DNA of 64,000 nt from Sepiola atlantica (GCA_963556195.1 OY744537.1:15902743-15966742); one strand, 5' to 3'; shown: positions 47,248 to 58,803, counted from the first letter of the stretch. Notes: generated from the letters alone by a model not told the origin. Program-made: numbers and translations.

Positions 47248-47394
47248 TGAGACAGCACGGTGGCTTAGTAGTTAACGACGCAGACCGAGAACCTGGGTGT
47301 GCTGGGTTCAATTCCAGTTCGTTCCACGGAAACAATTTCATTACAACCTACATCTGACCTTGTGTCTAACCTCCTGGAGAGGAGGTAAATAAAA
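47248..47394 (+). mobile_element. tRNA-headed SINE sharing the U2-SINE tail
   Basis: GGTGGCTTAGTAGTTAACGA (A box, about 47259) and GGGTTCAATTCCAG (B box, about 47305) are correctly spaced for a tRNA promoter. After GTTCCACGGAAACAATTTCA the sequence switches to CTGACCTTGTGTCTAACCTC and CTGGAGAGGAGGTAAATAAA, the same 3' tail as the U2-headed and headless SINEs. A common tail implies the same partner LINE. Confidence 0.75.
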
Positions 47395-48737
47395 TGATAG
47401 AGTTTCTTAGAGGTGTGGAGTGAGATATGTCATGCGTGCAGTTAGCGAATTCCCTGGGAGACCACAACTGTACATAATGTCCATCAACCTGTACGTTAAT
47501 AAAAAGAATCAATGGAAAAAAGTTATATAAAATTAAAGACTAATGGGTTAAAAGTGTATCATTTTTTTTTACACATTTCAGTGCACACATTTAAACAATT
47601 AAATTGATATATAGTAAAAAAAAAAATGAATTTATTATAAGAAAATGTTCAACGTAGAACAATACGAATGTTACAAATGACGTAACCCTTGCCATTTCAT
47701 AAAGTTATCGGTAATAGTTTATTTATCTGAGAAATTCACCAATAAAAAAAGTAGGGAGGCTTTCTAATGTTTCAGGGCTCATTATTTACAAAGGGTTTGT
47801 GTTCTTTGGAATTCTATCGATTAAGTTTAGCGTCAAAACTTCTTCTATTTCTTCATGATTTTAGCTAAAAATTCCACTGTACAAATAGAATATTAGACAA
47901 CACTTGTTTAGACATTGTCTTTCCTAATAGAGGGATTTCTTAAGCATCTCCAATTAAACTCAGAAAAAAACAATCCGAAAAGTTACCTTCGACCAAAACA
48001 AAACCAATTTACAATTGTAGATCCAATGTTAAATACAACGGTAAAATATGAAATTATATGCACATCAAAGTGCATATTATTTAATCCAGGAAAAAGACGT
48101 TTTGGAATTTCAAAAGAGCGAAGATCACTTTACGTTAAACTCACATAGCAAAATCCTCCTATCGAAATTAAACAGTAAAGTTCTACAAAACCATGTTGCT
48201 AATCTGGATTTCAATACAATCGATATTTTAATCTAGAGATTTATTTAAAATGAGATAAACGTTTTAGAATATAGTGAAGAATTATTTGGAAATATCAACT
48301 CATGAGGATAATTTAACGTTAAAGTTATGGAGAAAACGATCCCCCACGTAAAAAATTAACGTTTTCATGTATGATCTAAGAATTCGGTGCTCAATCAATC
48401 GTAATCGAATATATGTTTTCAATTACACAAACATGAAAAAGATGAATTTAAAAATGTAATTTTATTGTTTAGCATCACTTTTAAACGAATATTTAACCTC
48501 ATTTAATCAATTTATTAAAAGAAAAAAGTTCACACAAATATTGAAGAGAATTTTAAGATTTTGTTTTCTACGGTCAATGTAACAAAAATCACTGCCGTTA
48601 AAATAAGTTGAAATTATATCTTTCTCATTTTAAATCTATGTATATACAGTTACAAAAAATATGCACCAAGAGGATGCATACATTTGCTATATCTATTTAT
48701 ATAAAGTTAGGTATGTTTATATGTTTATATATTTGTA
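47395..48737. other. No gene or classified repeat seen
   Basis: AT-rich; the frames at 47915-48236 have no supporting motif. Confidence 0.4.
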
Positions 48738-48818
48738 TTACAGGATTCATTCCTAAACTAATTAACTGATCATTATGAAGTTTGGAATACAGCCGCTGAG
48801 AATAAGGGATCGTAATAT
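48738..48818 (-). repeat. Interspersed repeat R1, terminal fragment D
   Basis: ACAGGATTCATTCCTAAACT, then AATTAACTGATCATTATGA and AGCCGCTGAG, corresponds to the outer end of copies A and B. It is cut off at 48818 by the mariner-like element. Confidence 0.6.
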
Positions 48819-48819
48819 A

Positions 48820-49018
48820 CAGGGTGATTCATAAGTCACTTAGCTATTTATTTTTGAAATTCTAAAGTTAAAAAATACGGTAATACAAAACAGAAAGGTT
48901 ATTCAACAAATTCATTTATGGGAGTTTAAAATTAAAGCAAATTTTCAAAATTTCCACCTTCGTTCTGCATGCATAGCTCCATTCTTTTTTGCAAGGAATT
49001 TACGACTCTTTGTAGCAG
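48820..49018 (-). pseudogene. Mariner/Tc1-like transposase C-terminus with terminal repeat
   Basis: The minus strand from about 49016 reads RVVNS and then LQKRMELCMQNEGGNFENLL, stop at 48932-48934, the C-terminal signature of IS630/Tc1/mariner-type DDE transposases. After the stop comes a non-coding end with CAGGGTGATTCATAAGTCAC (48820-48839) next to a TA, as expected for a terminal inverted repeat. The rest of the element, including the DDE triad, is missing. Confidence 0.7.
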
Positions 49019-49081
49019 AATATACACTCAATTAACCAACCTAATCCATATCATGAAAATGCAGTAAACAGAGGTAGACCC

Positions 49082-49490
49082 GTGAATAGAAATATAAGTG
49101 GTTCAGGAACAATAGCAAACCCTAAGATACACACTTATATTGGGGCTACGGCAAATCTAATTAAAACCCGCATATCTATGCATAATTACTCCTTCAATAA
49201 CGATGTCAGCAACAACAAAACTTCACTGACTACTTTAGTTAAAAATCTAAGATCCAAAAATATTCCACACAGTATAAAATGGTCCATCCTGAAAAAATCA
49301 AACTCTTATAACCCGGGATCTAGATCCTGCAGTCTATGCAATTCAGAGGCCCTGATGATTGCCACAGCACCTAAACGCTTAAATTTAATAAACTCTAGAA
49401 ATGAATTAGTTTCCAAATGCTGCCATAGGAGAAAATTCAAGTATGCACAATTCAGCCCACCTCCAAACCCACCGTAGCTGCTTCAGTGAG
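49082..49490 (+). pseudogene. PLE GIY-YIG endonuclease C-terminus, second lineage
   Basis: A 131-aa open frame: HTYIGATANLIKTRISMHNY (YIG motif plus following Arg), SLTTLVKNLRSKNIPHSIKW, then a Cys-rich end GSRSCSLCNSEALMI and SRNELVSKCCHRRKFKY. The YIG...R...H, W.IL and C.LC...C.HR order is that of the nuclease domain of Penelope-like proteins with a C-terminal zinc-like module. The start Met is incidental; RT should lie upstream but the mariner fragment and AT-rich sequence are there instead. It is more like the 58.1-kb copy than those at 38 or 61 kb. Confidence 0.75.
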
Positions 49491-50450
49491 TGTCGGGACC
49501 GGGTTCGGAGTATCCAGTCTTGGGGATGTATGTCTTGAATTTTCCCTGCCTATAATGCTTAGACATTAAATATGCCGTAATATCTCTTTAAATCTCTTTA
49601 AATTCTTTTAAGTTGCAAAAGTATAGGTTTTTGAATTTTTAAATTAAACGCATTTTTTTTATCTATCTTCTTATATTATTAAATTTTAAGTTATTAAATT
49701 GGGGGAGGGTCTAGATTTTTTAATTTTTTAAGCTTTAAATTATTAAATTCTAAATGTGTTAAAAGCTTCTTAATTATTAATTTCATAAATTTTCTAAATT
49801 ATAGGAGATGTGCGAATTTGGTTTGTATCAAATAGTATGTTTGGAGGGGGGCATAACGAGACTCTGACCTAAATTTAAAGATCCGTCTATGTGACCCAGA
49901 CGTTTAATATTCAAATATATACATAACTGATTTGACCCAGACATATTACATCCGGTATACATATAACTGAATCTACACATCTGTCACTATGCGTGGGCGT
50001 CTTCCTTGTTAACCAATGACATGTAGCATCCGTTTGTCCACGCGCGTTTTGAATTTATTTTAATTCGAGCTGTTATCTCGCTAAGGAGAAGTGTTCGTTT
50101 TCAGATTTCTAACGCTGTCTACTGGGATTGCAAGAGTTTTATTGCCTCTGAATGTAATCTTCTTTCTTTTGAGTATTTCTATCGGACCTGGAAGAAAAAA
50201 ATGGCCGATTACAATACGCCAGTTTAATCTTATTCGAATTGTATTTTATTCGAATTGCATTTTTTTGGTTTGCGTTATTCCTATCAGCTATTGGAGACTC
50301 TGAATTTGGGCATTATAATATTCAAAACCAAGTGAGTCTTCTGAACATTTTATATTATTTGTTTTCTCTATCGTTTTTTTAGCAATTTATTAATTTGCAT
50401 ACAACTTGAATACAATTTTCACTATTATCTACTACATCGACAGTAAATGA
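49491..50450. other. Unassigned AT-rich sequence, possible 3' UTR of the PLE
   Basis: Runs on from the PLE fragment (GTGTCGGGACCGGGTTCGGA at 49492) into AT-rich sequence. A CCAAT box at about 50013 stands alone. Confidence 0.35.
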
Positions 50451-50935
50451 ACTTTCAGCCTGGATACATTTTTTTTTTCGCTTTTTTCGTTCTTGGACTA
50501 CCATTCACCATTTGGATTATTCTTTAATCAACACCTTGGATGTCTTTCCTGGAGCTATTTTAGACTTGTTGACTTAGATGAATTTTATAGTTTCACTAAA
50601 TAGTATGTTTTGGGCCGATATATTTGATGTTGTATATACATTTATGCATTTTTCTATATATATTTTTTATATATTTTTCAAAGTTTAATTTTTATTACCT
50701 GCAGTAATATCATTGCGGTAATGGTCCTCTGAGGAGAAGATTTTCTTTGAAAACTCATGAGTTAAGGACTTTAAAGAACTTTGCCTGAACTTTGAATTGT
50801 AATAAAATTTGATTCGTACCATATTTTATTCTTTCACTTTATCTATTGCTATTAATGCTCTATCCAGTATATTGAGCTTTATTCTTATCCGGATGTCCAC
50901 TAATTGAAGATATTAGTTGCCTCTTATATCTTTTG
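50451..50935 (+). repeat. PLE-derived repeat with hammerhead, copy in + orientation
   Basis: Inverted relative to 53795-54330: GGCCGATATATTTGATGTTG, TGCGGTAATGGTCCTCTGAG, CTTTGCCTGAACTTTGAATT and AATAAAATTTGATTCG are shared as reverse complements there. It ends with CTCTATCCAGTATATTGAGC, also in the 5.6-kb copy, and runs into (TA)n at 50948. Confidence 0.75.
50724..50769 (+). ncRNA. Hammerhead ribozyme, minimal PLE type
   Basis: Stem I GTCCT (50724-50728) pairs with AGGAC (50765-50769). Core CTGAGGA is at 50729-50735 (CUGANGA). Stem II is GAAGA with TCTTT (50744-50748). Core GAAA is at 50749-50752. Stem III AACTC-AT-GAGTT includes the A15.1-U16.1 pair, with A 50764 at the cleavage position. 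All conserved positions are kept. Stem III has only a 2-nt loop, as in retrozyme/PLE hammerheads thought to act as dimers. Confidence 0.85.
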
Positions 50936-50944
50936 TTGTATTAA

Positions 50945-51081
<137 letters not shown>

Positions 51082-51173
51082 GAATTTTGCCCTGTGTTTC
51101 TTTCCCTACAACTTTTTTTTTTTTTTTTCAAATTTTAAATCTTGGCCTTTGCCAACTTATCTATCCCAACGAC

Positions 51174-51220
51174 TTCCTCTGATGATAAGATTTTGATCTT
51201 TGAAAACCTGGCTTAAGGAA
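51174..51220 (+). ncRNA. Hammerhead ribozyme, covarying copy
   Basis: Stem I TTCCT (51174-51178) pairs with AGGAA (51216-51220). Core CTGATGA is at 51179-51185. Stem II AAGAT pairs with ATCTT. Core GAAA is at 51202-51205. Stem III is AACC-TG-GCTT-like with one C-C mismatch, then A at the cleavage site. Compared with 50724-50769, both strands of stem I changed together (GUCCU/AGGAC to UUCCU/AGGAA). It is followed by CTTGAATAAATTGCC, matching the CTTTGAATTGTAATAAAAT context of the sister repeats. Confidence 0.75.
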
Positions 51221-51335
51221 AATTTAACTTGAATAAATTGCCTTTTTTGCGGAATATACCTTGCTCTGAGCAATTGAATTGAATTTTGATTTGGCTTTTG
51301 CTTCTCTAATTCCTTTCCATTCTTCTTCATATTAA

Positions 51336-51338
<3 letters not shown>

Positions 51339-51382
<44 letters not shown>
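51339..51382. repeat. (TA)n array
   Basis: TA array after ATATTAACCA, the same junction as at 50935-50948. Confidence 0.9.
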
Positions 51383-51385
<3 letters not shown>

Positions 51386-52376
51386 CTCTAATACTAAAAT
51401 TCTACGATTTTAACGTATTTTTCTAATAATCTGGTGTTTGTTTCTTCTTCTTCATTGCTAATGTCATATGTCTAGATTTTACTAAACCATAAGCACTTTG
51501 TCTCATCCAGCATAAAGGCGTCTTAAACAACACCCCAAACCGACTCAGTAATATTATTCAGTTTTCATGTGATTTAAACAATATGTCTAAATGGCCTTGC
51601 AAAATTTACAAAACCATCAAAATCTAGCAAATACTTCAAAAAGCGTAGTCGACTTATTTTTAAGAAAACATGTTTTACAGTTAGAAATTTAAGAAAGCCA
51701 AAACTGATATGGTTTGGTTTGTTTTTTCTTTTAAAATAAATTGTTTATTTACCTTAAAGATATGAAAAAGAAACCTTTCGGTCTAATAGGCCGTTTTCAA
51801 GCGACTTTATTAATCATTCTTTCTTTTTCGTCTCTCGTGAACAGTAGTCCGTTGAGATGTTGATCCGGATGTTCTGAAAGTCTTTGTAAGTGTCACCCGT
51901 AGTTTTCGTAATAAAGTTAATAAAGTAATGTGTTGGCACTTTTTAAAAAATAATATCGTTTCGCATTTGAATTGTTTAGATTTTTTACTGTGTTACAAAT
52001 CTGATGATCGATTGTCAAATCAAGATGGCGAACGCTCAAGATGATGAATCATCATAAAGACGACAGAATATTAAGAGCACAAATGGATTTTATACATGCA
52101 AATTACCAGAGAAGAATCCATCGAGTCTGTCGAAGAATTTGCCTCCATTTGCTTTTTTAGCATTTTTCCGAGTCCCAGACCTTTTTAATAACTATCTTCG
52201 AACCAAAGAAAATGAGTATTCACTGATATCAAATAAAATAATAAAATTACACAAAACACAAAAACTAGAAAAACGCTAATTATGTCCCTTTTAAACACTC
52301 GCACTATTTTACTACGCGGTTTAATGTCAATTCGTGATGAGGTTCAATAAAAGTAACGCTTATGTCAAATGCTGTC
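51383..52376. other. No gene or classified repeat seen
   Basis: AT-rich; would be downstream of the candidate exon on the minus strand. Confidence 0.35.
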
Positions 52377-52382
52377 TTTATT
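52377..52382 (-). promoter_or_regulatory. Candidate polyadenylation signal AATAAA
   Basis: AATAAA on the minus strand, 22 nt beyond the TGA stop (52405-52407) of the candidate secreted-protein exon. A 3' UTR this short is unusual but possible. The hexamer is common by chance in AT-rich DNA. Confidence 0.35.
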
Positions 52383-52404
52383 TTGCAAGTGATTTGACAA
52401 GCTC

Positions 52405-52776
52405 TCAACTCAATTCCTCGGCATCTTTCACTCCATCCTCTTTTAGGATGCTATTACTTGCATGACGTGTGAACAGATTCGCAGAATTCTTTTCTTCCCT
52501 GCCAACCATATGCCATGATTCCTGCTGCGTGACACCAGGCGGCCACAACTCGCAACACTCTTGGCATTTAGCAAACTTTTCCTTTGTATTACAAAAGGCA
52601 AACTGACAAACATAAATAGAAGCTTCACTCCGCTGAGCTTTGCATGGAATTAATCCAATAAACACAAGACATCCAGTGAAGATCAACCTCACTAAAATAA
52701 CAATATTCGTTTTATAATAGTAACTTCTTAACAACCTCTTAGCCGTAATATTACTGAGCTTAGCTAAGCTCGACAC
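52405..52776 (-). CDS. Candidate last exon of a small secreted Cys-rich protein
   Basis: A 123-aa open frame, the most gene-like in the window. A hydrophobic stretch (IVILVRLIFTGCLVFIGLIP) ends in CKAQ, resembling a signal peptide with cleavage near KA-Q. Next is a compact Cys module, YVCQFAFCNTKEKFAKCQEC then C (spacing C-x4-C-x8-C-x2-C-C), followed by a polar tail (ELWPPGVTQQESWHMVGREE ... DAEELS). Codon use is balanced rather than repeat-like. The annotated Met is uncertain: TTATTTTAG ending at 52692 could be a splice acceptor, so the exon may be 52405-52691 with the start in an upstream exon. It could be a neuropeptide or secreted-peptide precursor. I do not recognise the family. Confidence 0.45.
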   Translation of the reverse strand: MSSLAKLSNITAKRLLRSYYYKTNIVILVRLIFTGCLVFIGLIPCKAQRSEASIYVCQFAFCNTKEKFAKCQECCELWPPGVTQQESWHMVGREEKNSANLFTRHASNSILKEDGVKDAEELS

Positions 52777-52829
52777 AAAATCAAAGTTGAAATCTCTTAC
52801 AGTGAAGAAGTCGTTTTACAAACAATGGT

Positions 52830-53150
52830 TTATCAAGACAAACCTATTAATAATTGGTTTACGGGAGGCGTCCTACCCACGACGCAATGGCCGCCATTTT
52901 TCATAAAACCGAGGTCCGCCGTGGCACATACTGCGAACCTAGAAACTGTCTGGTCACGTGGCAGATTCTTCTTTGTCGAAATAAGGTCTAGTTCGGTTTG
53001 GTCCCACGAGGGCATTCTTTCAGGCATTACACCCTCTTCTCGCGAGGAGGTAGTATTGCCTGTTGTCTTGAGAGCCCCTACCAGGGAATACAAATCAATT
53101 CGTTATTGTGTTACCGACCAGAGTGATCCCTTGGGATAACTTGTTTTCCC
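52830..53150 (+). repeat. Diverged relative of the U2-SINE body
   Basis: CCTCTTCTCGCGAGGAGGTA, GAGAGCCCCTACCAGGGAAT and the intervening TTGCCTGTTGTCTTGAG correspond to the SINE body (CCCCTCTTTGGGGAGGAGTA, GGCGCCCCTACCGGGGAATG). The head (CCTACCCACGACGCAATGGC and on) is not U2 or tRNA-like and the usual tail is absent. Open frames on both strands here are incidental. Confidence 0.45.
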
Positions 53151-53370
53151 CAGTTTCCAATGTCACATGCTGCTGCCGAGGGAAGCAATTACATTTATGG
53201 GGTCTCTTCTATTTCAAAATCTCACAATGCAGCGGAAAATATTCATGAACAAAGATATTAAGAAAATGACGAAAGAAGGATTGTATGTTACTAATTATCC
53301 GAGGGAAGTTGAAGCGTTCTATATATCCCAGAGTTGTTACATATCCTTAGCGAAATAAAATTGCAATACT

Positions 53371-53773
<403 letters not shown>

Positions 53774-53794
53774 TATATATATCATAATAAAAAA

Positions 53795-54330
53795 TGAAAT
53801 AATGAAATAAGGTGCGAATCAAATTTTATTAGAATTCAAAGTTCAGGCAAAGTAACTCAAAGCCCTTAACTCATGAGTTTTCAAAGATAATTCTTCTCCT
53901 CAGAGGACCATTACCGCAGTGACGTTACTGCAGGTGATACAATTACACTTTGAAAATATATAAAAATATATACAAAAATACATAAAAGTACATAACACAT
54001 CAAATATATCAAGCCCAAAACATACTTATTTGTTAAAGTTATAAAATCCATCCACGTCATACAAATTAAAGCATAGTCAATGAAAGATGTCCAAGAGGTT
54101 GACTGAATATAGATCCAGGCATTGAGTGATAGTCCAAAAGCGAAAAAATTGAAAGAACTGAAAAATCGAAAAAGTTATCCAGTCGGGAAATGCGTCCGTA
54201 ATCAATACAGTAAATTACAGTGAAACATGCCTCCAATGTTTATATTAATTAATACAATGATAAATGAACCAAATCAAATAAAATTTCAATAAACTCTCTT
54301 TAGTTGAAATCACAAAGTTCAAAACTCAGG
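53795..54330 (-). repeat. PLE-derived repeat with hammerhead, antisense copy
   Basis: Reverse complement of the 50451-50830 repeat over several hundred bases: AATAAAATTTGATTCGCACC, TGAACTTTGAATTC, GCGGTAATGGTCCTCTGAGG, CTTGATATATTTGATGTG, GGACATCTTTCATTGAC. Together with the 50.5-kb copy it forms a widely spaced inverted pair. Confidence 0.75.
53862..53908 (-). ncRNA. Hammerhead ribozyme, antisense copy
   Basis: Minus strand: stem I GTCCT (plus 53904-53908) pairs with AGGGC (plus 53862-53866), one G-U. Core CTGAGGA is at plus 53897-53903. Stem II is GAAGA-ATTA-TCTTT, core GAAA at plus 53879-53882, stem III AACTC-AT-GAGTT, and cleavage after UA. All core residues are intact. Confidence 0.85.
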
Positions 54331-54399
54331 GTTCAAATGATTTGATCAGAGCAGCACAAATCAAAATTCGCTAGTTAAATGTAAAATCGAGGGGAGAGT

Positions 54400-54403
<4 letters not shown>

Positions 54404-54473
<70 letters not shown>

Positions 54474-54500
54474 AGAAAGAGAGAGAGAGAGAGAGAAAGT
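54404..54500. repeat. (TA)n-(GA)n compound microsatellite
   Basis: TA to about 54471, then AAGAGAAAGAGAGAGA-type repeats. Confidence 0.95.
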
Positions 54501-55012
54501 GCTGTCAAGGCATGCTTCAAAAGGAATGAAGAGATGAGAGACCAACAGTAGAGGGAGAGATGACACAGACGACACAGGGCTTCAACAGAGCTCTCAGAAC
54601 CAGACGCCACTTACATTTGTGGGAACTGCAACAGAGCCTGTCAATCCAGGATATTATTGCACAGAAAAAGCTGCAATTCGGCAACGGACTAATCTGAGGA
54701 GTAGAACTCCATTCTCCTGTAGCAATTTGATATTTTTAAAACATCAAATATTCCTTAACTGTAAATATATTTGCCAGTTAAATATTCTTCAAATCAATAA
54801 AATGAATGTCATTGTTTAAAATGTAGTTATTTAGAATTATACTGTTTTAGTACGACGGGGCGACATAATTTGATTTCGGAACAATTCATTGTAAAATGTG
54901 TAAAGTCGATATTTTACCTTAGCGACATCATATTAATCACCAATCAAACGATCTCATTTTTAAATGTTTGTTAAAGGTGATAACGTACGCACGAACATGA
55001 AGTGGCTTAGCG
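54501..55012. other. No gene or classified repeat seen
   Basis: Short frames only; nothing supported. Confidence 0.35.
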
Positions 55013-55071
55013 TATTATTATTATTATTATTATTATAAAAAAAAAACAACAACAATAACAACAACAACAAC

Positions 55072-55152
<81 letters not shown>
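55013..55152. repeat. (ATT)n / (AAC)n / (AAT)n triplet array
   Basis: ATT units, an A-run, AAC units, then about 26 AAT units. Gives a spurious poly-Leu frame. Confidence 0.95.
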
Positions 55153-55379
55153 TGGGGCATTGGGGAGGAATATTGACATCCAAATATCAGAGAAGACTAG
55201 CGAAAAACTAACGGTAAGCGGCTTTTGCGATAAGGCAAAGTTATTTGCAATGGTAGTAGAAAGAGGTGGAGGGTACTGAAAATCTAGAGAGACTTGCTGT
55301 CACTCAGACTCCAGACAACACCATCAGTTATTGTTAGTGAGCAATCATTGACGATGACCTGTGTGAAATCTCCTAGTGA

Positions 55380-55485
55380 GTACATAATACTACTACTATT
55401 ACTACTAATAATACTATTAGTACTACTACTACTTCTACTAATGATTATTATTATTATTATTATTATATTATTATTATTATTATTA

Positions 55486-55525
<40 letters not shown>

Positions 55526-55526
55526 T
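55380..55526. repeat. (ACT)n/(ATT)n triplet array
   Basis: Imperfect TACTACTA units grading into pure ATT repeats. Confidence 0.95.
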
Positions 55527-56039
55527 AATAACGTTTTCTAAAGTATCTCGTTACAGCTACACATTGTGGGGTAAATCAACGTACTAGCCATTTTGCGACG
55601 CAAGTTGATCTATACTTAGCATATGTTTGAAGAGGAGAAGGGAGTGGTTGAGACTATAACATCATCTACACCGACAATGGTTTGACAAGAGTATGTGACT
55701 TGCCATGCGCGGGCGCAACACTTTCTGCACCCGGGACAGATGCAAAAGGGGGATGGGTGTGAATAGGTTTCGCTCGGCTGGAATATTGCAAGATAGCAAG
55801 GGACAACAGAGCACAAAAAGATAAAAGAGGCGCATAGATATACCGGGACATCAAAGCTGTGTCTAAAGAGGCAAGCTTAGATGTTTTTGTTTATACTGAT
55901 AACAATCCAGTTTAGGTGTGGGGTCGTAAAGCATCGTGTATATGCTGCAGTCTCTTGGGCGGCCTGAGTATCTCGCATCAGATGAGGGAGGCTGGGGACG
56001 TTTGCAAAATTGTCGACGGGTGTACGCTCTGTTGCATAC
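55527..56039. other. No gene or classified repeat seen
   Basis: 55616-55854 minus frames contain several Cys but no signal or domain that I can support. Confidence 0.35.
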
Positions 56040-56095
56040 GCAACAACAACAATACTACTACTACTACTACTACTACTACTATTACTACTACTACA

Positions 56096-56164
<69 letters not shown>
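56040..56164. repeat. (CAA)n/(ACT)n/(AAT)n triplet array
   Basis: CAACAA, then TACTAC units, then about 23 AAT units. Confidence 0.95.
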
Positions 56165-56165
<1 letters not shown>

Positions 56166-57399
56166 TATGTATAGCTATATATATCCGTCCCGTCGGATAA
56201 ATTTAGTGAGTAAAAACTGCTGGACGAATCCATTTAAGTATTTATGGAATTTAGAAAGAAAATAGAAAGTAAGACAATCCATTACCTTACATCCATTTCC
56301 ATAGTGAGAGGGTTTCTTTCTTTTTTCCTTCTTGCTGTCTATACCAATTGATACTTTTCCTTTCTTTTTTAACTTTCCAGATTGAGACGTTTTCTTTCTC
56401 TGTTCTTTTTTAACTTCAGACGTTATTTTATATGAGTATTAGTACGAATACTGTGAAGGATACTTTCTTCTGTCGTTTTCGACGGAAGATGTACACTCGA
56501 AATAATAATAATGAGTTGGACAAAGAGTTGTAAGGAATATGGGACATGAAGAAAATTATTGTAATATCAATAATTGTATGAGTACAAGGAATAGTCCTTA
56601 AAAGAAGATTGGTAAAAAGGTTGGGGTGTATATGAATCAAAGCGACGATCGCCACTACACAATGTACAGCACTGATGAAAATAGCCGAAATTTGAGAGAA
56701 AAAGAAAATTAAAATTGATTAAACGGTTGAAACGAATCTACAAGTTTTGAATAAATGGATATGGTTTGAACAATAACACGCATTTGAAATTAACGTACGT
56801 TTTTCTATCAGACTCAATAATTACAAGCAAGAAATAAACCTGAACACAAAAGACTTTACATTTCATTCTTGACTGAAGAAAGTGATAGGATCACCGAAAA
56901 TTTTAAATCCCCAATAAAATAGAATACACTTATATTTGCTATAAAATGTTCAACCAAGTACAAGAGCGAGACTAATCGACAAAAAAAAATCACAGAATTC
57001 TGTTTTTTATTTTTTTTATTTCGTCATAGGCCGATTGTACACCTTCCTATATATTTATGTAAGTGTAATAGGGGAATGGTTGACTCAAAAACTTGGATCG
57101 GCATTTAACAAGGTAAAGCGAAACTATTAAAGTTAAGAGGAAGCAACTCTGTCAGAATTGTCAAATTGAGTAGATAATATTAAATTAGTTAAGGGCAATT
57201 ATAAGAAAAGTTATCAGTAGTGAAATATTTTTTTAAATCTCTGATAAGATTAAAATAAGTAGGATAAAATGTATAACTAGATAAAGAACAGATAATAAAT
57301 TCATATTTGGTTATAATATATTCGAGATATATTTAATTAGATAAATTAGATTGTTCTAAAACTATGTGATTCGTGTTATCTTAATTATCTAGTTATATA
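56165..57399. other. No gene or classified repeat seen
   Basis: AT-rich. Frames such as 56428-56655 are unsupported. Confidence 0.35.
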
Positions 57400-57576
57400 T
57401 TTTTATTACATATTTTTTTATATTATAATTAAAATAAAATAATTAAAATAAAATAAAATAAACTCAACTAAATTAATAATAATGAGTTGAATATGATAAT
57501 AAGTTGAAAATTAGTTTTTTAAATGTTGAGTTAAAAAGCTAAATTTGAAAGATGCTGAGTTTGAAAATATAAAATA

Positions 57577-57641
<65 letters not shown>

Positions 57642-57800
57642 TAATATAATATATTATAAATAACCCAAATAAAATAAAATAAAATAAAGTAAAATAAAGT
57701 AAATAAATAAATAAAATAAAATAAATAAATAAATAAATAATAAAATAATATGATTAGAAAAATAAATGAATTAATAAATAATAAATAAATACATTGCTAA
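57400..57800. repeat. A/T low-complexity block with (AAT)n and (AAAT)n
   Basis: AAAATAAAATA repeats, an AAT array (57577-57640), then AAATAAAT repeats to about 57795. Confidence 0.9.
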
Positions 57801-58024
57801 GGGTAGTGTTCGTTAAGTAGTTGTTAAAATTGATAGCATATGTAGATTAATAGTATATGTGAAATAAGAAATGGGGGTTTAGAATATGTGTAGGGGTAGT
57901 GGATGCGATGCTAATGACGGGTTTAACGAAATTCGTCATGAGAAGTAATTTATTAAATAAAAAAATATCTATAGCGGAAGAAGTACTTATAGAAATTAGA
58001 TTTAATTAATATTGTAAGTAAAAA

Positions 58025-58059
58025 TAAGGGTTAGGGCTAGGGTTAGGGTTAGGGTTAGG
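58025..58059 (+). repeat. Interstitial telomeric repeat tract
   Basis: Nearly six units: TAAGGG TTAGGG CTAGGG TTAGGG TTAGGG TTAGG. It is two-hexamer degenerate at the left and perfect at the right, and lies about 45 bp from the 3' end of the open frame of the PLE fragment that follows. Confidence 0.85.
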
Positions 58060-58104
58060 CTAGAAAAAATGAATAACAAAAGGTACAAAATTTGGAAAAA
58101 GATT

Positions 58105-58365
58105 CTATTTAGGAGTTATAAATGATAACATAACTGGGTGGATGTTTAGAGTAAGAGTGAGGGTAGTAAGCGTGGGTCTATCATTGAACCTGACACACTG
58201 GTCATATCTGTATCTCCTATGTCTGTATGGCGATAAAATGTCGATCTTTTTGCTTATCGAATGGTTCCTCGATCTTATTATCATGACAGCCTCAGAAGAG
58301 TATGGTGCACATGTTTTTGAACCCGGTTTGCATGAGGTTGATTTTTTCATAATAGAAAAATCAAA
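58105..58365 (-). pseudogene. PLE GIY-YIG C-terminal fragment, second lineage
   Basis: The minus strand reads MKKSTSCKPGSKTCAPYSSE and AVMI, then ILSPYRHRRYRYDQC. This matches the 49.1-kb protein (LKKSNSYNPGSRSCSLCNSE, ALMI, CCHRRKFKY). Two Cys of the zinc-like module have become Tyr, so it is a degraded copy. The YIG motif lies in the lost upstream part. Confidence 0.65.
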
Positions 58366-58490
58366 TTGTAGGGTATGTTTTTACACTTAAATTTCATGAT
58401 GAGTGTTGTTCGAGATGTGAGTCCCTCTTATTATAGTTATAAAATAACTCATGTGGTTGGGGATACGAACTTTGATGCGGATTGCCGTCG

Positions 58491-58493
<3 letters not shown>

Positions 58494-58555
<62 letters not shown>
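58494..58555. repeat. (TA)n array
   Basis: TA array ending in TTTATATATG. Confidence 0.9.
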
Positions 58556-58557
<2 letters not shown>

Positions 58558-58738
58558 GTATTTATATTTTACAAATTTATATACTTAAAAATAAATTTTA
58601 TAACATAAAGCAATAGTAATAGCTCAATTGTGTGAGTCTAGAGCCATGGTAAAAATCATTTTTACTTAATTCAACCACGTCAAATTTTAGGAAGAACAGA
58701 TTCACACCATTTCACAAAACACCTGTTATATATAAAAA

Positions 58739-58759
58739 AAATATATATATATATGTATA

Positions 58760-58803
<44 letters not shown>
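58739..58803. repeat. (TA)n array with TATG interruptions
   Basis: TA-type array. Confidence 0.9.
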
